64,000 nucleotides of DNA from an uncultured Collinsella sp. (GCA_900541475.1 UQJV01000004.1:1-64000), one strand, 5' to 3'. Counted from the stretch's first letter, positions 16,023 through 25,049 are shown. The notes: a model not told the origin generated them from the letters alone. Made by a program: numbers and translations.

Positions 16023-17336
16023 ATGAAGCTCACCATAGAATCGATGACGTACGGCACCGACGGTCTGGCACATGCCGACAACGGCAAGGCCACATTTGTG
16101 CAAGGCGCCGTGGCGGGCGACACCGTCGAAGCCGAGGTCGTGCAGGACGGCAAGTCGTTTATGCGTGCCCGCACGACTGAGATTCTGGAGCCAAGCCCCG
16201 ATCGCATTCAGCCTCCCTGCCCCTTCGTGGGCATCTGCGGCGGTTGTTCGTGGGGCAACCTCTCGCGCACCGCTCAGCTTGCCGCCAAAGAGCAAAACCT
16301 GTGCTCCACGCTCGAGCGCATTGGCAAGTTCACCCCCGAGCAGGTCAACGATCTTGTCCGGCCCATCCGCCACACCAAGGACGACTGGGGTTACCGCAAT
16401 AAGATTGAGCTGGAGCCCACTCTCGTTAACGGCCGTGTTCGTCTTGGCATGCACGGCGTCGATCCCAGCGAGATCGTGACCGTCGATTCGTGCCCGCTGT
16501 TCGATAAGCGTTTTCCCAAGGCGCTCAAATCGGTCGTCGGCGCGCTCAACTATCTGAGCGGTAGCCACGACCTGGATCTGGAGCGCGTGGGCATTCGCGC
16601 TTCGCGCCGCACCAAGGCGCTCGAGGTCGCGCTTTGGACGCCCACAGGCTCCTTCCCGCGCTCACAGGTCTCGCGCGTTCTGGCAGATGCCGCACACCCC
16701 ACGAGCGTAGTGCGTGTAATGAGCAAGGGCGAAAAGAAAGCCCGCCGTGTCTCCAAAGTCGAGATGCTCGCCGGCGAGGGCTCGTGGACCGAGAATATCG
16801 CCGAAGGCCAGATGCGCTTATCTGCCCCGTCGTTTTTCCAGGTCAATACCAAGGGCGCCGAGATTTTGATTGAGCTCGTTATGGACGCCCTCGACCCGCA
16901 GGAAGACGAGCTGGCCGTGGACCTATACTGCGGTGCCGGAACCTTTACCCTGCCGCTCGCCCGCCGCTGCGACTTTGTTGCCGCCGTCGAGGCCTACGGT
17001 CCGGCCGTGCGCGACCTGCGCCGTAACCTCGAGATCAACAAGCTCGACAACGTCGACGTCATCGGCGGCGATGCCGTGCGCGAGTTCCCCGACCAGGATG
17101 CCGATGTCCTGGTGGTCGACCCGCCACGCGCGGGCCTGGCGCCCGAGGCCATCGACCTCATCGCCAGCACGAGCGCTCGCGATGTCGCCTATGTGAGTTG
17201 TGATCCGGCCACCCTGGCACGCGACCTCAAGCGCTTTGTCGAGGAAGGCACCTTCTCCCCCGTCAAGATCACACCGGTCGACCTGTTCCCGCAAACCTTC
17301 CACTGCGAAACCGTCGTCCACCTCAAGCGCAACTAG
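16023..17336 (+). CDS. RlmD/RumA-type 23S rRNA (uracil-C5) methyltransferase
   Basis: S-adenosylmethionine-dependent RNA uracil-5-methyltransferase of 437 aa. An N-terminal TRAM domain (KLTIESMTYGTDGLAHADNG onward) binds RNA. A Cys cluster CPFVGICGGCSW near residue 67 fits the 4Fe-4S site of RlmD/RumA. The Rossmann core contains DLYCGAGTFTLPLARR, DPPRAGL and the nucleophile cysteine in VSCDPATLARDL. The start at 16023 has GCAGGAA upstream. Whether the target is U1939, U747 or a tRNA uridine cannot be told from sequence. A terminator precedes the gene, so it has its own promoter. Confidence 0.92.
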   Translation: MKLTIESMTYGTDGLAHADNGKATFVQGAVAGDTVEAEVVQDGKSFMRARTTEILEPSPDRIQPPCPFVGICGGCSWGNLSRTAQLAAKEQNLCSTLERIGKFTPEQVNDLVRPIRHTKDDWGYRNKIELEPTLVNGRVRLGMHGVDPSEIVTVDSCPLFDKRFPKALKSVVGALNYLSGSHDLDLERVGIRASRRTKALEVALWTPTGSFPRSQVSRVLADAAHPTSVVRVMSKGEKKARRVSKVEMLAGEGSWTENIAEGQMRLSAPSFFQVNTKGAEILIELVMDALDPQEDELAVDLYCGAGTFTLPLARRCDFVAAVEAYGPAVRDLRRNLEINKLDNVDVIGGDAVREFPDQDADVLVVDPPRAGLAPEAIDLIASTSARDVAYVSCDPATLARDLKRFVEEGTFSPVKITPVDLFPQTFHCETVVHLKRN

Positions 17337-17350
17337 CTGATGATTTTTCT

Positions 17351-17410
17351 GGGACGGGGATTAAATAATCAATTAGTACCGAATGATTATTTAATCCCCG
17401 TCCCTTTTTA
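17351..17410 (+). terminator. Long palindromic terminator
   Basis: A 21-bp perfect stem runs from GGGACGGGGATTAAATAATC (17351) to its complement ending at 17404, with a 12-nt loop and TTTTTA behind. It is much longer than a typical terminator stem and starts with the GGGACGGGGATTAAAT phrase. Confidence 0.85.
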
Positions 17411-17494
17411 AACATTGGGAAATCGAGCGTGGCAAGCATATGTCTTCGGGGTATAAGACGGCTAATTGTATGCCGCCCTATGAAAGGAACCCTT

Positions 17495-18037
17495 ATGCCC
17501 AGCGTTGCCGTTCTCGCCGCCGATGGCTTTGAAACGATTGAATGCCTGACCATGGTCGACGTCATGCGTCGTGGCGGCGTGCGTGCCACGCTCGTCTCGA
17601 TCATGCCCACGCGCGAGGTCGTGAGCTCGCTGCAGATTCCCGTGACCTGCGATGCGCTCTTCGACGAAATCAACTTTGATGAGTATGACTGCGTCGTGCT
17701 ACCCGGCGGCCTGCCCGGTGCCACCAACCTGCGCGCCGACCAGCGTGTCTGCGATGTCGTCTGCGAGTTCGCCGCGACCAAGCACGTTGCCGCCATCTGC
17801 GCCGCCCCGTTTATCCTGGGCGAGCTTGGTCTACTCGAGGGACACCGCGCCACATGCTTCCCCGGCTTTGAGAAGAGCTTCCCCGAGGGTGCTTATACCG
17901 GCGAGAAGGTCACGCAAGACGGCAACATCATCACTGCCAGCGGCATGGCACAGTCACTCCCCTTTGCCTTGAAGCTGCTGCGCACGCTCGCCGGCGACAA
18001 GGCCGTCGAGAAGGTCGCCGAGGGCATCCAACTATGA
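17495..18037 (+). CDS. DJ-1/PfpI family protein
   Basis: DJ-1-like alpha/beta protein of 180 aa. Glu13 (GFETIE) and the nucleophile cysteine in VAAICAAPFILGELG near residue 101 correspond to Glu18 and Cys106 of human DJ-1. Such proteins are reported to detoxify glyoxals or repair glycated molecules, or to act as redox-sensitive chaperones. The ATG at 17495 has GAAAGGAA upstream. The stop overlaps the maf start by 4 nt (ATGA), so translation of the two is coupled. Confidence 0.9.
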   Translation: MPSVAVLAADGFETIECLTMVDVMRRGGVRATLVSIMPTREVVSSLQIPVTCDALFDEINFDEYDCVVLPGGLPGATNLRADQRVCDVVCEFAATKHVAAICAAPFILGELGLLEGHRATCFPGFEKSFPEGAYTGEKVTQDGNIITASGMAQSLPFALKLLRTLAGDKAVEKVAEGIQL

Positions 18038-18615
18038 TTTTGGCTTCGCAATCGCCGCGCCGTATAGAGCTGATGCGCGAGGCAGGCTACAACATTCGCG
18101 TAATTCCCGCGGATATCGATGAAACGCCTTTTGATGGCGAAGCTCCGCTTACGCTCGTCGAGCGCTTGGCGCGTGCCAAAGCCGCCGCCGTCGCGGCCGA
18201 GCATGCCGAGCCCAACGAACTGACCGTCGCGGCCGATACTATTGTCACCTTTGACGGCCACATTTTGGGCAAGCCGGCAAACGAGGACGAGGCGCGCGCC
18301 ATGCTCCGCGAGCTTTCGGGCCGCACGCACCAGGTGGCAACCGGCGTCTGCATCGTTAAAGCCGGCGACGCTACAGCTCCGCATGCCGCCGAGAGCCTGT
18401 CGTTTGTCGATGTGACCGACGTGACGTTCTATGAGCTTACCAAAGAGCAGATCGAGCGCTATGTCACCTCCGGCGAACCCATGGACAAGGCCGGAGCCTA
18501 CGGCATCCAAGGCACAGGCGGCCGCATGCTCGTGCATGACATTTCGGGCGACTTCTACAACGTGGTGGGCTTGCCCATCGCTCGCGTCGCACGCGCGATT
18601 CAAAAACTCTCCTAA
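18034..18615 (+). CDS. maf: Maf family nucleotide pyrophosphatase
   Basis: Maf/HAM1-like house-cleaning nucleoside triphosphate pyrophosphatase of 193 aa. It removes non-canonical or modified nucleotides such as dTTP/UTP or m7GTP, depending on subgroup. The N-terminal signature ILASQSPRRIELM, the catalytic-base segment VAADTIVTFDG and the KAGAYGIQGTGG motif are present. The AYGIQG form suits the YhdE (dTTP/UTP) subgroup. It is translationally coupled to the DJ-1 gene upstream. Confidence 0.95.
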   Translation: MILASQSPRRIELMREAGYNIRVIPADIDETPFDGEAPLTLVERLARAKAAAVAAEHAEPNELTVAADTIVTFDGHILGKPANEDEARAMLRELSGRTHQVATGVCIVKAGDATAPHAAESLSFVDVTDVTFYELTKEQIERYVTSGEPMDKAGAYGIQGTGGRMLVHDISGDFYNVVGLPIARVARAIQKLS

Positions 18616-18716
18616 TTGCATCTGGCGCTGGGTATCCCCCAGCGCCTACAATTTTGCCGTACCGTACGGATCCCGACCGGGCATAAGGCCCGGCGGAAAA
18701 CCGATAGGAGTAAAAC

Positions 18717-19718
18717 ATGGATACACTGCTTGAGGCCATTGACGTTTGCGATGTCGATGGCTTTTGCTTCGGCAACTATACGGACGAGGAGGCTGGCACC
18801 GGCTGCACCGTAATCGTGGCGCCCGAGGGTGCCACCGGCGGCGTTGACGTACGCGGTGGCGCTCCCGCTTCGCGCGAGACCGACCTGCTGCGTCCCGAGA
18901 ACACCGTCGATAAGGTCCACGCCGTCTGCCTTTCGGGCGGATCGGCCTTTGGCCTCGAAGCCGCAAGCGGCGTGTCCCGCGAACTCGAGAGCCGCGGCAT
19001 CGGCCTGCCAGTCGGTCCCACGCAGGTGCCCATCGTATGCTCCAGCTGCATCTTCGACCTCGCCTTTGGCGACCCCACCGTACGCCCCGATATTGAGGCC
19101 GGTATCGCCGCCGTGCGCGAGGCGCTCGACCACACTCCCGCCACGCTCGAGCAGGGCAACGTGGGCGCCGGCACTGGCGCCACCGTAGGCAAGCTCATGG
19201 GGCCCGCCACCTGTATGAAGGCCGGCCTCGGAGCTGCCGCCGTGGCACTCGGCCCCGTCAAGGTGGGCGCTGTGGTCTCGGTCAACGCCTGCGGCAACGT
19301 CATCGACCCGGCCACTGGCGAATGGGTCGCCGGCATGCGCGCCGCAGCCGATAGCGACCAGATTGTCGACATGGAGCTCGCCGCCTTTGCCGCCGCCGGA
19401 TCTATGCAGATGCCGCTCGACCGCACCAACACCACCATCAGCTGCATCGTCACCAATGTGGAGCTCACCAAGGCTCAGGCCACCAAGGTCTCCCAGATGG
19501 CAGCAGATGCCTACGCGCACGCCATTCGCCCCACGCACACCACCAACGACGGCGACACCATCTACACCCTTGCCAGCGGCAAGCTGGGCGCCCAGTCTAG
19601 CGCCGCCGTTCCCCTAGACCTGCTGGGCATGCTCGCCGTAAGGGCCCTGGAAACCGCCATCGTAAACGGAGCCAAAACCGCCAAAACCTCCCACGGCATC
19701 CCCGGCGCCGCGAAGTAA
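18717..19718 (+). CDS. P1 family peptidase (DmpA/L-aminopeptidase-like)
   Basis: Self-processing N-terminal-nucleophile hydrolase of the P1 (DmpA) family, 333 aa. Family features are CLSGGSAFGLEAASGV near residue 75, NVGAGTGATVGKL near 145, and the autoprocessing region NTTISCIVTNVELTK near 240, where the second Thr would become the nucleophile. These enzymes hydrolyse N-terminal residues or beta-peptides in the cytoplasm. A strong GATAGGAG site precedes the ATG. It is followed by the long hairpins at 19731 and 19948, facing the convergent glycosyltransferase gene. Confidence 0.9.
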   Translation: MDTLLEAIDVCDVDGFCFGNYTDEEAGTGCTVIVAPEGATGGVDVRGGAPASRETDLLRPENTVDKVHAVCLSGGSAFGLEAASGVSRELESRGIGLPVGPTQVPIVCSSCIFDLAFGDPTVRPDIEAGIAAVREALDHTPATLEQGNVGAGTGATVGKLMGPATCMKAGLGAAAVALGPVKVGAVVSVNACGNVIDPATGEWVAGMRAAADSDQIVDMELAAFAAAGSMQMPLDRTNTTISCIVTNVELTKAQATKVSQMAADAYAHAIRPTHTTNDGDTIYTLASGKLGAQSSAAVPLDLLGMLAVRALETAIVNGAKTAKTSHGIPGAAK

Positions 19719-19730
19719 ACTAGCTCGTCC

Positions 19731-19855
19731 GGTTGTCCGGTGGGTCTTGGTTATGTTTGCTGCTCTACAGTCCTGGCTCGCACGAAGAGCACATTAAGTG
19801 CTCTTCGGCTCGTGCGGAACTCGCGACAAACATAACCAAGCCCCACCAGGCAACC
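19731..19855. repeat. Long nested hairpin element I
   Basis: The outer arms are 29 nt each (19731-19759 and 19827-19855) with 26 matching pairs plus a wobble, sharing CTTGGTTATGTTTG. Within lies a second stem, GCACGAAGAGCAC with GTGCTCTTCGGCTCGTGC. It sits just after the P1 peptidase stop, between convergent genes. Confidence 0.75.
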
Positions 19856-19947
19856 TACCAACCAAGTCTTTTCAGCCCAGGCCCCTGTGTGCCGCGCGTC
19901 CAAGATCTTCAAATTCTGCTTGCTAACACAAAGCGAGACACAGCAGA

Positions 19948-20056
19948 GGACCCCTGGTCCTTAACTTGATACGAGTTCCGCACGCAAAGGAGGCGCCAGT
20001 GGCGCCTCCGTCTTGCGCAGGACTGTTCGAAGTAGCAAGTTAAGGACCAGGGGTCC
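19948..20056. repeat. Long nested hairpin element II
   Basis: Perfect 21-bp outer arms (ACCCCTGGTCCTTAACTTG core, 19948-19968 and 20036-20056) enclose an imperfect inner stem with GGAGGCGCC/GGCGCCTCC at its tip. It lies just before the stop of the convergent glycosyltransferase gene and so could end transcription from both sides. Confidence 0.75.
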
Positions 20057-20078
20057 CCGTTACCCGAGCGCTTCTGTG

Positions 20079-21110
20079 CTAGTTGAATTTGAAAATCTTT
20101 GAGGCAAGACGGTATAGGCCGAGTGTGGTTTTGTCACCAGCACGGCCGCGCAGGTTGGTGAAGAAGCCAACCACACCGTAGCGTGCACGACGATACATGC
20201 GCTCGTCATAGGCCTTCAGATCATTCCACAACGTCTTCAGGCGCTCGTCGGCACAATCCTCGTCGGAAAGCTTAGTAAGCACCGAGCAGATTGCCATCAT
20301 CATGGTGAAATAGCCCATCATGTACGAGCGCAGACGCGACGACTCGACATCGCCGTACAGATGGAACGACTCCATCATGATGCGCGTCACGCGGAACTGC
20401 TGATCCAGACGCTTGACCATTGTGGCTTCGTTGACGCTTTGGCCCTCACGGCCGATAAAGTAGCGATAGAGGTCGATGTCGGCGTAGTACATGGTCTTGC
20501 AACGCGGCAGCGGCACGTAGGCGTAGATGTTGTCTACATAGAACGTGTGCGGCGGCATAGGCAGATTGGACGCGCGCAGCACATCCGTGCGATAGCACAG
20601 GCTGTGCATGAGTAAATTCTGGTCCGGACGGAAATGACCAATCTGGTCCCAGGTAAAGATCTTTTTGCGCGGCAGGGCAAACTTGTAACCAATAGCGGTA
20701 TGCGCACCCTCGTAAACCTTCTCGTACACATAGTTCGAGATAAAGAGGTCGACGCGCTGGTCGCGCTCCTCAAAACCGCGCAGAATCGAAAGCATTGTCG
20801 ATAGGGCTGCGTCATCGAGCCAGTCGTCCGAGTCGACGACCTTATAGTAGGTGCCCTGCGCCTCGCGCAAGCCCGAGAGGACGGCGATGCCGTGGCCGCC
20901 ATTCTCCTGATGCACCGCACGGATGATACCGGGATAACGCTTCTCCCATTCATCGGCCTTGGCTGCCGTATCGTCCTTGGAACCGTCATCGACGATGATA
21001 ATCTCGATATCGGTGGCGTAATTGCTCCCCTCCAGAATGGAGGTGATGCAATGGTCCATGTCCTTGGCGGCGTTATAAGAGGGAATACCGAATGATATGA
21101 CTTTATGCAT
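20079..21110 (-). CDS. Family 2 glycosyltransferase
   Basis: GT-A fold glycosyltransferase of 343 aa. It has the N-terminal SFGIPSYNAAKDMDHC strand-loop, IIIVDDGSKDDTAAKADEWE nucleotide-sugar site near residue 38, and the metal-binding KVVDSDDWLDDAA near residue 90. It has no transmembrane segment. Its start at 21110 overlaps the end of the UDP-galactopyranose mutase gene by 8 nt, so the two are co-translated. It may use UDP-galactofuranose made by its partner for a cell-surface glycan or glycolipid; the acceptor is unknown. Confidence 0.9.
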   Translation of the reverse strand: MHKVISFGIPSYNAAKDMDHCITSILEGSNYATDIEIIIVDDGSKDDTAAKADEWEKRYPGIIRAVHQENGGHGIAVLSGLREAQGTYYKVVDSDDWLDDAALSTMLSILRGFEERDQRVDLFISNYVYEKVYEGAHTAIGYKFALPRKKIFTWDQIGHFRPDQNLLMHSLCYRTDVLRASNLPMPPHTFYVDNIYAYVPLPRCKTMYYADIDLYRYFIGREGQSVNEATMVKRLDQQFRVTRIMMESFHLYGDVESSRLRSYMMGYFTMMMAICSVLTKLSDEDCADERLKTLWNDLKAYDERMYRRARYGVVGFFTNLRGRAGDKTTLGLYRLASKIFKFN

Positions 21111-22305
21111 GGCAGGCGATAATCTCATCCGAAAGATCGAGGGCAGAGTTGGTCACGGCGTCCATATCGTAGTAACGATACTCGGCCAGGCGACCCACCG
21201 GGTGGAAGTTCGTCAGGTTCTGGACGCGCTCAAGATAGCGCTCATAGAGATCGCGGTTCTCGGGCTCCAGAATGGCGTAATAGGGCGTCTCGCCCGAGCC
21301 GGGCGTATAGGCCTTGGAATACTCCTTCATGATGGTGGTCTTACCGGGCAGGACCTGACCAGTCATGTTCTTGAACTCGGTGATACGCGTGTAATCCTCG
21401 CTCGTGGTGTAATTGACGGTGCCCACGGGCTGGAACTGGTCCATATCGAGCGTCTCGAACTTCATGTCGAGCGTACGGTACGGCAGAGCGCCCAGGTCGA
21501 GGTTGAACAGCTCGTCGAGCGGACCGGTGTAGACGATCTCGCCGCCATAGACCTTGCCGTCGATCTTGACGGTGGTCTCGTCGATCTCGAAGAGGTCGCG
21601 GGCGTCCACGTCGCAGAACACATCAATCAGATCGTGGTCGAGCATGTGCTCGAACAACGCGGTATAGCCGTCCTGCGGCATGCCCTGGAAGGGAGCCTGC
21701 GGGAAGTAGCGATCATCGTCGCCCACAAAGACGGGAACACGGCCGGTGATCGAAGGATCGATCTGGTCGGGCGTCTGGCCCCACTGCTTCATGGTGTAAT
21801 GCAAAAAGACATTCTCATAGACGTAATCGGCGACTTCGGCAAGATCCGAGTCGTTCTTCTTGCGCAGCTCCATGATTGGCACCTTGACGTCCTTGCCGAA
21901 GGTCTCCACGAGCTTCTGATACAGCTCCTCGCCGCGCTCATCGCCAAAGGCGAGCTTGAGGCTCGCGTGGTTAAAGGGCACGGGCATAAGGGTACCGTTG
22001 ATGTTGGCGAGCACCTTGTGCTGATAGTCCGTCCACTTGGTAAAGCGCGACAGGAAATTATGGACGCGCTCGTTAAAAGTGTGGTAGATGTGCGGACCGT
22101 ACTCGTGGATAAGGATCCCGGCCTCATCAGCGCAGTCGTAAGCGTTGCCCGCGATGTGGCTACGACGCTCCAGAACGGCAACGCGATAGCCGATGGTCTC
22201 GGCGAGACGGCGGGCACAAACGGCACCGGCATATCCGGCACCGACAACAATCATGTCGTATGCGCCGGCGTTAAAGCCTTCAGGCAGGCCTGAGGTAATC
22301 TGCAT
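21103..22305 (-). CDS. glf: UDP-galactopyranose mutase
   Basis: FAD-dependent mutase (400 aa) interconverting UDP-galactopyranose and UDP-galactofuranose, the donor for galactofuranose in surface polysaccharides. The dinucleotide-binding VVGAGYAGAVCARRLAE near residue 20, YGPHIYHTF near 70 and VYTGPLDELFNLDLGALPYRT near 236 are typical. The C-terminal arginine-bearing GRLAEYRYYDMDAV is intact. It has AAGGAG before the ATG and forms a two-gene operon with the downstream glycosyltransferase. Confidence 0.96.
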   Translation of the reverse strand: MQITSGLPEGFNAGAYDMIVVGAGYAGAVCARRLAETIGYRVAVLERRSHIAGNAYDCADEAGILIHEYGPHIYHTFNERVHNFLSRFTKWTDYQHKVLANINGTLMPVPFNHASLKLAFGDERGEELYQKLVETFGKDVKVPIMELRKKNDSDLAEVADYVYENVFLHYTMKQWGQTPDQIDPSITGRVPVFVGDDDRYFPQAPFQGMPQDGYTALFEHMLDHDLIDVFCDVDARDLFEIDETTVKIDGKVYGGEIVYTGPLDELFNLDLGALPYRTLDMKFETLDMDQFQPVGTVNYTTSEDYTRITEFKNMTGQVLPGKTTIMKEYSKAYTPGSGETPYYAILEPENRDLYERYLERVQNLTNFHPVGRLAEYRYYDMDAVTNSALDLSDEIIACHA

Positions 22306-22399
22306 CGATACTCCTTGTCAAAAGCCACGGGCTCGTTAGCTGGGCTTTTCTCGAACATTCTTCGAGACATATTTATCAGAGCGATTATAGCGCTAATGC

Positions 22400-22487
22400 G
22401 TCCTATAATGAGCTTGCCACACAAGGAAAGCTCAAGCACCGCGGCGTACATTATTGAAAGGTAAACCCGCTAGCAGCGGGTTTATTC
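22400..22487 (+). promoter_or_regulatory. pta promoter and leader hairpin
   Basis: TATAAT at 22404 fits a -10 box. Downstream AAACCCGCT/AGCGGGTTT (22463-22483) followed by ATT forms a terminator-like hairpin about 50 nt before the pta start, so the leader could be attenuated or yield a short RNA. Confidence 0.4.
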
Positions 22488-22536
22488 GTGTGCAGTCAGG
22501 CGCCTGGAGCTTAGCGAAACGCTTGTAAGGAGTAAC

Positions 22537-23517
22537 ATGAGCGATTTCCTTAACCGTATGAAGTCTGCCGCCAAGGCCGACCTTAAGACGATCGTCCTGC
22601 CCGAGGGCGAGGATCCGCGCACCATCGTCGCAGCCACCAAGATCATCGAGGAGGGCCTGGCAAAGATCGTCATCCTGGGCAACCCCGACGAGATCAACGT
22701 TCCCGGCGCTACCGTCATCGACCCGCGCAATGCCGAGAAGCACGAGGAGTACGCGCAGAAGTTTGCCGAGCTCCGCGCCAAGAAGGGCGTCACCATCGAG
22801 CAGGCTCGCGCCCAGGTGATGGATGCTACCTACTTTGGCACCATGATGGTCAAGATGGGCGACGCCGACGGCCTGGTCTCCGGCGCCTGCCACTCCACCG
22901 CCGACACGCTGCGCCCCGCGCTGCAGATCCTCAAGACCGCCCCGGGCACCAAGTTGGTGTCGGCCTTCTTCGTGATGTGCACCGACACTCCGCAGTTCGG
23001 CACCGACGGCACGCTGATCTTCGCCGACTGCGGCCTCAACATCAACCCGTCCTCCGACGAGCTCTCCGAGATCGCCATCGCCTCCGCTCACTCCTGGTCC
23101 ACCTTCATGGGCAATGTTGAGCCGCACGTGGCCATGCTCTCCTACTCCACCATGGGCTCCGCCGGCGGCGAGGTCGCCAAGAAGGTCCAGGAGGCTGTGA
23201 AGTTCTGCAAGGAGAAGGCTCCCGAGCTCGCCATCGATGGCGACCTGCAGCTCGACGCCGCCATCGTTCCCACCGTCGCCCAGCTCAAGGCTCCCGGTTC
23301 CTCCGTTGCCGGTAAGGCCAACGTGCTCGTGTTCCCCGACCTCGAGGCCGGCAACATCGGCTACAAGCTGGTCCAGCGCTTCGCCGGCGCCGACGCTTAC
23401 GGCCCCATCCTGCAGGGCATCGCCAAGCCGGTTAACGACCTGTCGCGCGGCTGCTCTGCCGACGACATCGTGGGTGTCGTGGCCATCACTGCCGTCCAGG
23501 CTCAGATGGCTGAGTAG
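22537..23517 (+). CDS. pta: Phosphate acetyltransferase
   Basis: Phosphotransacetylase of 326 aa (short form without a regulatory N-terminal domain). It converts acetyl-CoA and phosphate to acetyl phosphate, which acetate kinase uses to make ATP. The PTA/PTB fold is supported by VLPEGEDPRTIVAATKII near the start, DADGLVSGACHSTADTLRP near residue 108 and the C-terminal SRGCSADDIVGVVAITAVQ. AAGGAG precedes the ATG. It does not sit in an operon with ackA as in many bacteria but faces it convergently, with a giant hairpin between. Confidence 0.96.
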   Translation: MSDFLNRMKSAAKADLKTIVLPEGEDPRTIVAATKIIEEGLAKIVILGNPDEINVPGATVIDPRNAEKHEEYAQKFAELRAKKGVTIEQARAQVMDATYFGTMMVKMGDADGLVSGACHSTADTLRPALQILKTAPGTKLVSAFFVMCTDTPQFGTDGTLIFADCGLNINPSSDELSEIAIASAHSWSTFMGNVEPHVAMLSYSTMGSAGGEVAKKVQEAVKFCKEKAPELAIDGDLQLDAAIVPTVAQLKAPGSSVAGKANVLVFPDLEAGNIGYKLVQRFAGADAYGPILQGIAKPVNDLSRGCSADDIVGVVAITAVQAQMAE

Positions 23518-23530
23518 CGGACATATCCCC

Positions 23531-23667
23531 GCCGAAGGCAGCACAGGTTAACCCCTGAAAACGTCCTCGACCAATGAAACGCCCCCGTTCTGCTCCTTCG
23601 GAGCTATGAACGGGGGCGTTTCTGGTCTGCGGAGTGTTTTCAGGGGTTAACCTGTGCCGCCTTCTAC
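23531..23667. repeat. Giant nested hairpin element III
   Basis: The outer arms are 32 nt each (23531-23562 and 23636-23667, 29 matching), sharing CACAGGTTAACCCCTGAAAA. Inside, GAAACGCCCCCGTTC (23576) pairs perfectly with GAACGGGGGCGTTTC (23618), and GACCA/TGGTC extends it. It lies between the convergent pta and ackA genes. The rest of 23668-23814 shows no gene. Confidence 0.85.
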
Positions 23668-23814
23668 CGTCACGTAACAATCAGGGTATCTGGGGTGGAC
23701 GGCGGCTTGGCTGCGAGCTGGAGCTGAAGGTCTGAATGATCGGGCGCCGTTGCTGGGAGCGCAGGCGTTGCTGGCGATGGTCACTTTGGGACTGGAATTT
23801 CCGCCTGCTAGTAA

Positions 23815-23850
23815 AAAGGCCTCCGGAGCTGTTGCTCGGGAGGCCTTTCG
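23815..23850. terminator. Terminator after ackA copy 1
   Basis: AAAGGCCTCC and GGAGGCCTTT form the stem. On the minus strand it is followed by TTTTTAC, just past the ackA stop. Confidence 0.9.
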
Positions 23851-23870
23851 TTTACATGCAAACGGGTGCG

Positions 23871-25049
23871 TTAGTTGTTCTTGGTCAGACGCTCGACGTC
23901 GTGGGCGATCATGTATTCCTCGTCGGTGGGGATGACCATGACCGTGACGGCGGAACCGGCGGCACTGATGACCTGCGGACCGTTGCCTACGGCCTCGCGG
24001 TTCCTGTTGTTGTCGATGCGCACGCCCAGCCACTCAAAGCAGTCGCAGAAGGCCTTGCGGATCGACCAGTCGTTCTCGCCGATGCCGGCGGTAAAGGTGA
24101 TGGTGTCCACGCCCGCCATGGAAGCGATCATGGAGCCGGCCTGCTGCATGGCCTTATAGGCGAACATATCGAAGGCGAGCAGGCAGCGCTCGTCGCCCTC
24201 GGAGGCGCGCGTACGGATGTCGCGGGCGTCATTGGAGATACCCGAGATGGCAAGCAGACCAGACTGCTTGTTCATCATGTCATCGACTTCCTGGTAGCTG
24301 TAGCCGCCCTCGCGCTGCAGGTAGCACACGGTAGCCGGGTCGATGGAGCCGCAACGGGTGCCCATGATCAGGCCGTCGAGCGGCGTGAGGCCCATCGTGG
24401 TGTCGCGGCACACGCCGTCCTCGATGGCGGCAAGCGAGGCGCCGTTGCCCAAATGGCACGAAAGCAGACGGTGGCAGCGCGAGCCCAGGATCTCCTTAGC
24501 CATCATCCACTCGTAACGGTGGCTCGTACCGTGGGCGCCGTACTTGCGCACGTGGTACTTGTCGCACACGTCCTTGGGCAGGGCGTAGGTGTAGGCAACC
24601 TCGGGCATGGTCATGTGGAACGAGGTGTCGAAAACGGCGACGTTGGGCAGCTCAGGATACTTCTCGCGGCAATACTCGATTGCTGCGGCCTCGCCGTAGT
24701 TGTGCAGCGGAGCAAGCGGTGCCACCTCAAGGATCTTGGCCATGACCTCGTCGTCGACGACCGCGGAATCATCGAAGTGCCAGCCGCCCTGAACGATGCG
24801 ATGCCCAATGCCATCAATCGTAAAGTCGGTCTTCTCGAGCTCCTCGAGCACACGAGCGATAGCAGAGCGATGATCGGGGAAAGGAACCTCCTCGGTCTGC
24901 TTGGCGCCACCGTTCTCGGAGTGGCCGAAGATGCCCATGTCCGATCCGATACGCTCGCAGTTGCCCTTGGCGAAAACCTCGCGGGTATCGGTATCCAAAA
25001 GCTGATATTTAAGGCTTGAGCTGCCGGCGTTGACAACAAGTACGTTCAT
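23871..25049 (-). CDS. ackA: Acetate kinase, paralogue 1
   Basis: Acetate kinase (392 aa) transfers phosphate from acetyl phosphate to ADP, the final substrate-level phosphorylation in acetate fermentation. ASKHA-fold markers are complete: NAGSSSLKYQLL at the N-terminus, FDTSFHMTMPEVAY near residue 145, GAHGTSHRY near 175, CHLGNGASLAAI near 203 and FTAGIGENDWSIR near 320. It resembles the adjacent paralogue in domain order and length but differs at many residues, so this is an old duplication, unlike the identical arcA pair. AAAGGAG precedes the ATG. No promoter-independent link to the second copy is needed: a terminator lies downstream of each. Confidence 0.96.
   Translation of the reverse strand: MNVLVVNAGSSSLKYQLLDTDTREVFAKGNCERIGSDMGIFGHSENGGAKQTEEVPFPDHRSAIARVLEELEKTDFTIDGIGHRIVQGGWHFDDSAVVDDEVMAKILEVAPLAPLHNYGEAAAIEYCREKYPELPNVAVFDTSFHMTMPEVAYTYALPKDVCDKYHVRKYGAHGTSHRYEWMMAKEILGSRCHRLLSCHLGNGASLAAIEDGVCRDTTMGLTPLDGLIMGTRCGSIDPATVCYLQREGGYSYQEVDDMMNKQSGLLAISGISNDARDIRTRASEGDERCLLAFDMFAYKAMQQAGSMIASMAGVDTITFTAGIGENDWSIRKAFCDCFEWLGVRIDNNRNREAVGNGPQVISAAGSAVTVMVIPTDEEYMIAHDVERLTKNN

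Noticed and set aside
21097..22293. 398-codon frame antisense to the UDP-galactopyranose mutase gene.
   Set aside because: Shadow of a well-supported gene; product is a low-information Leu/Val/Gly-rich string.
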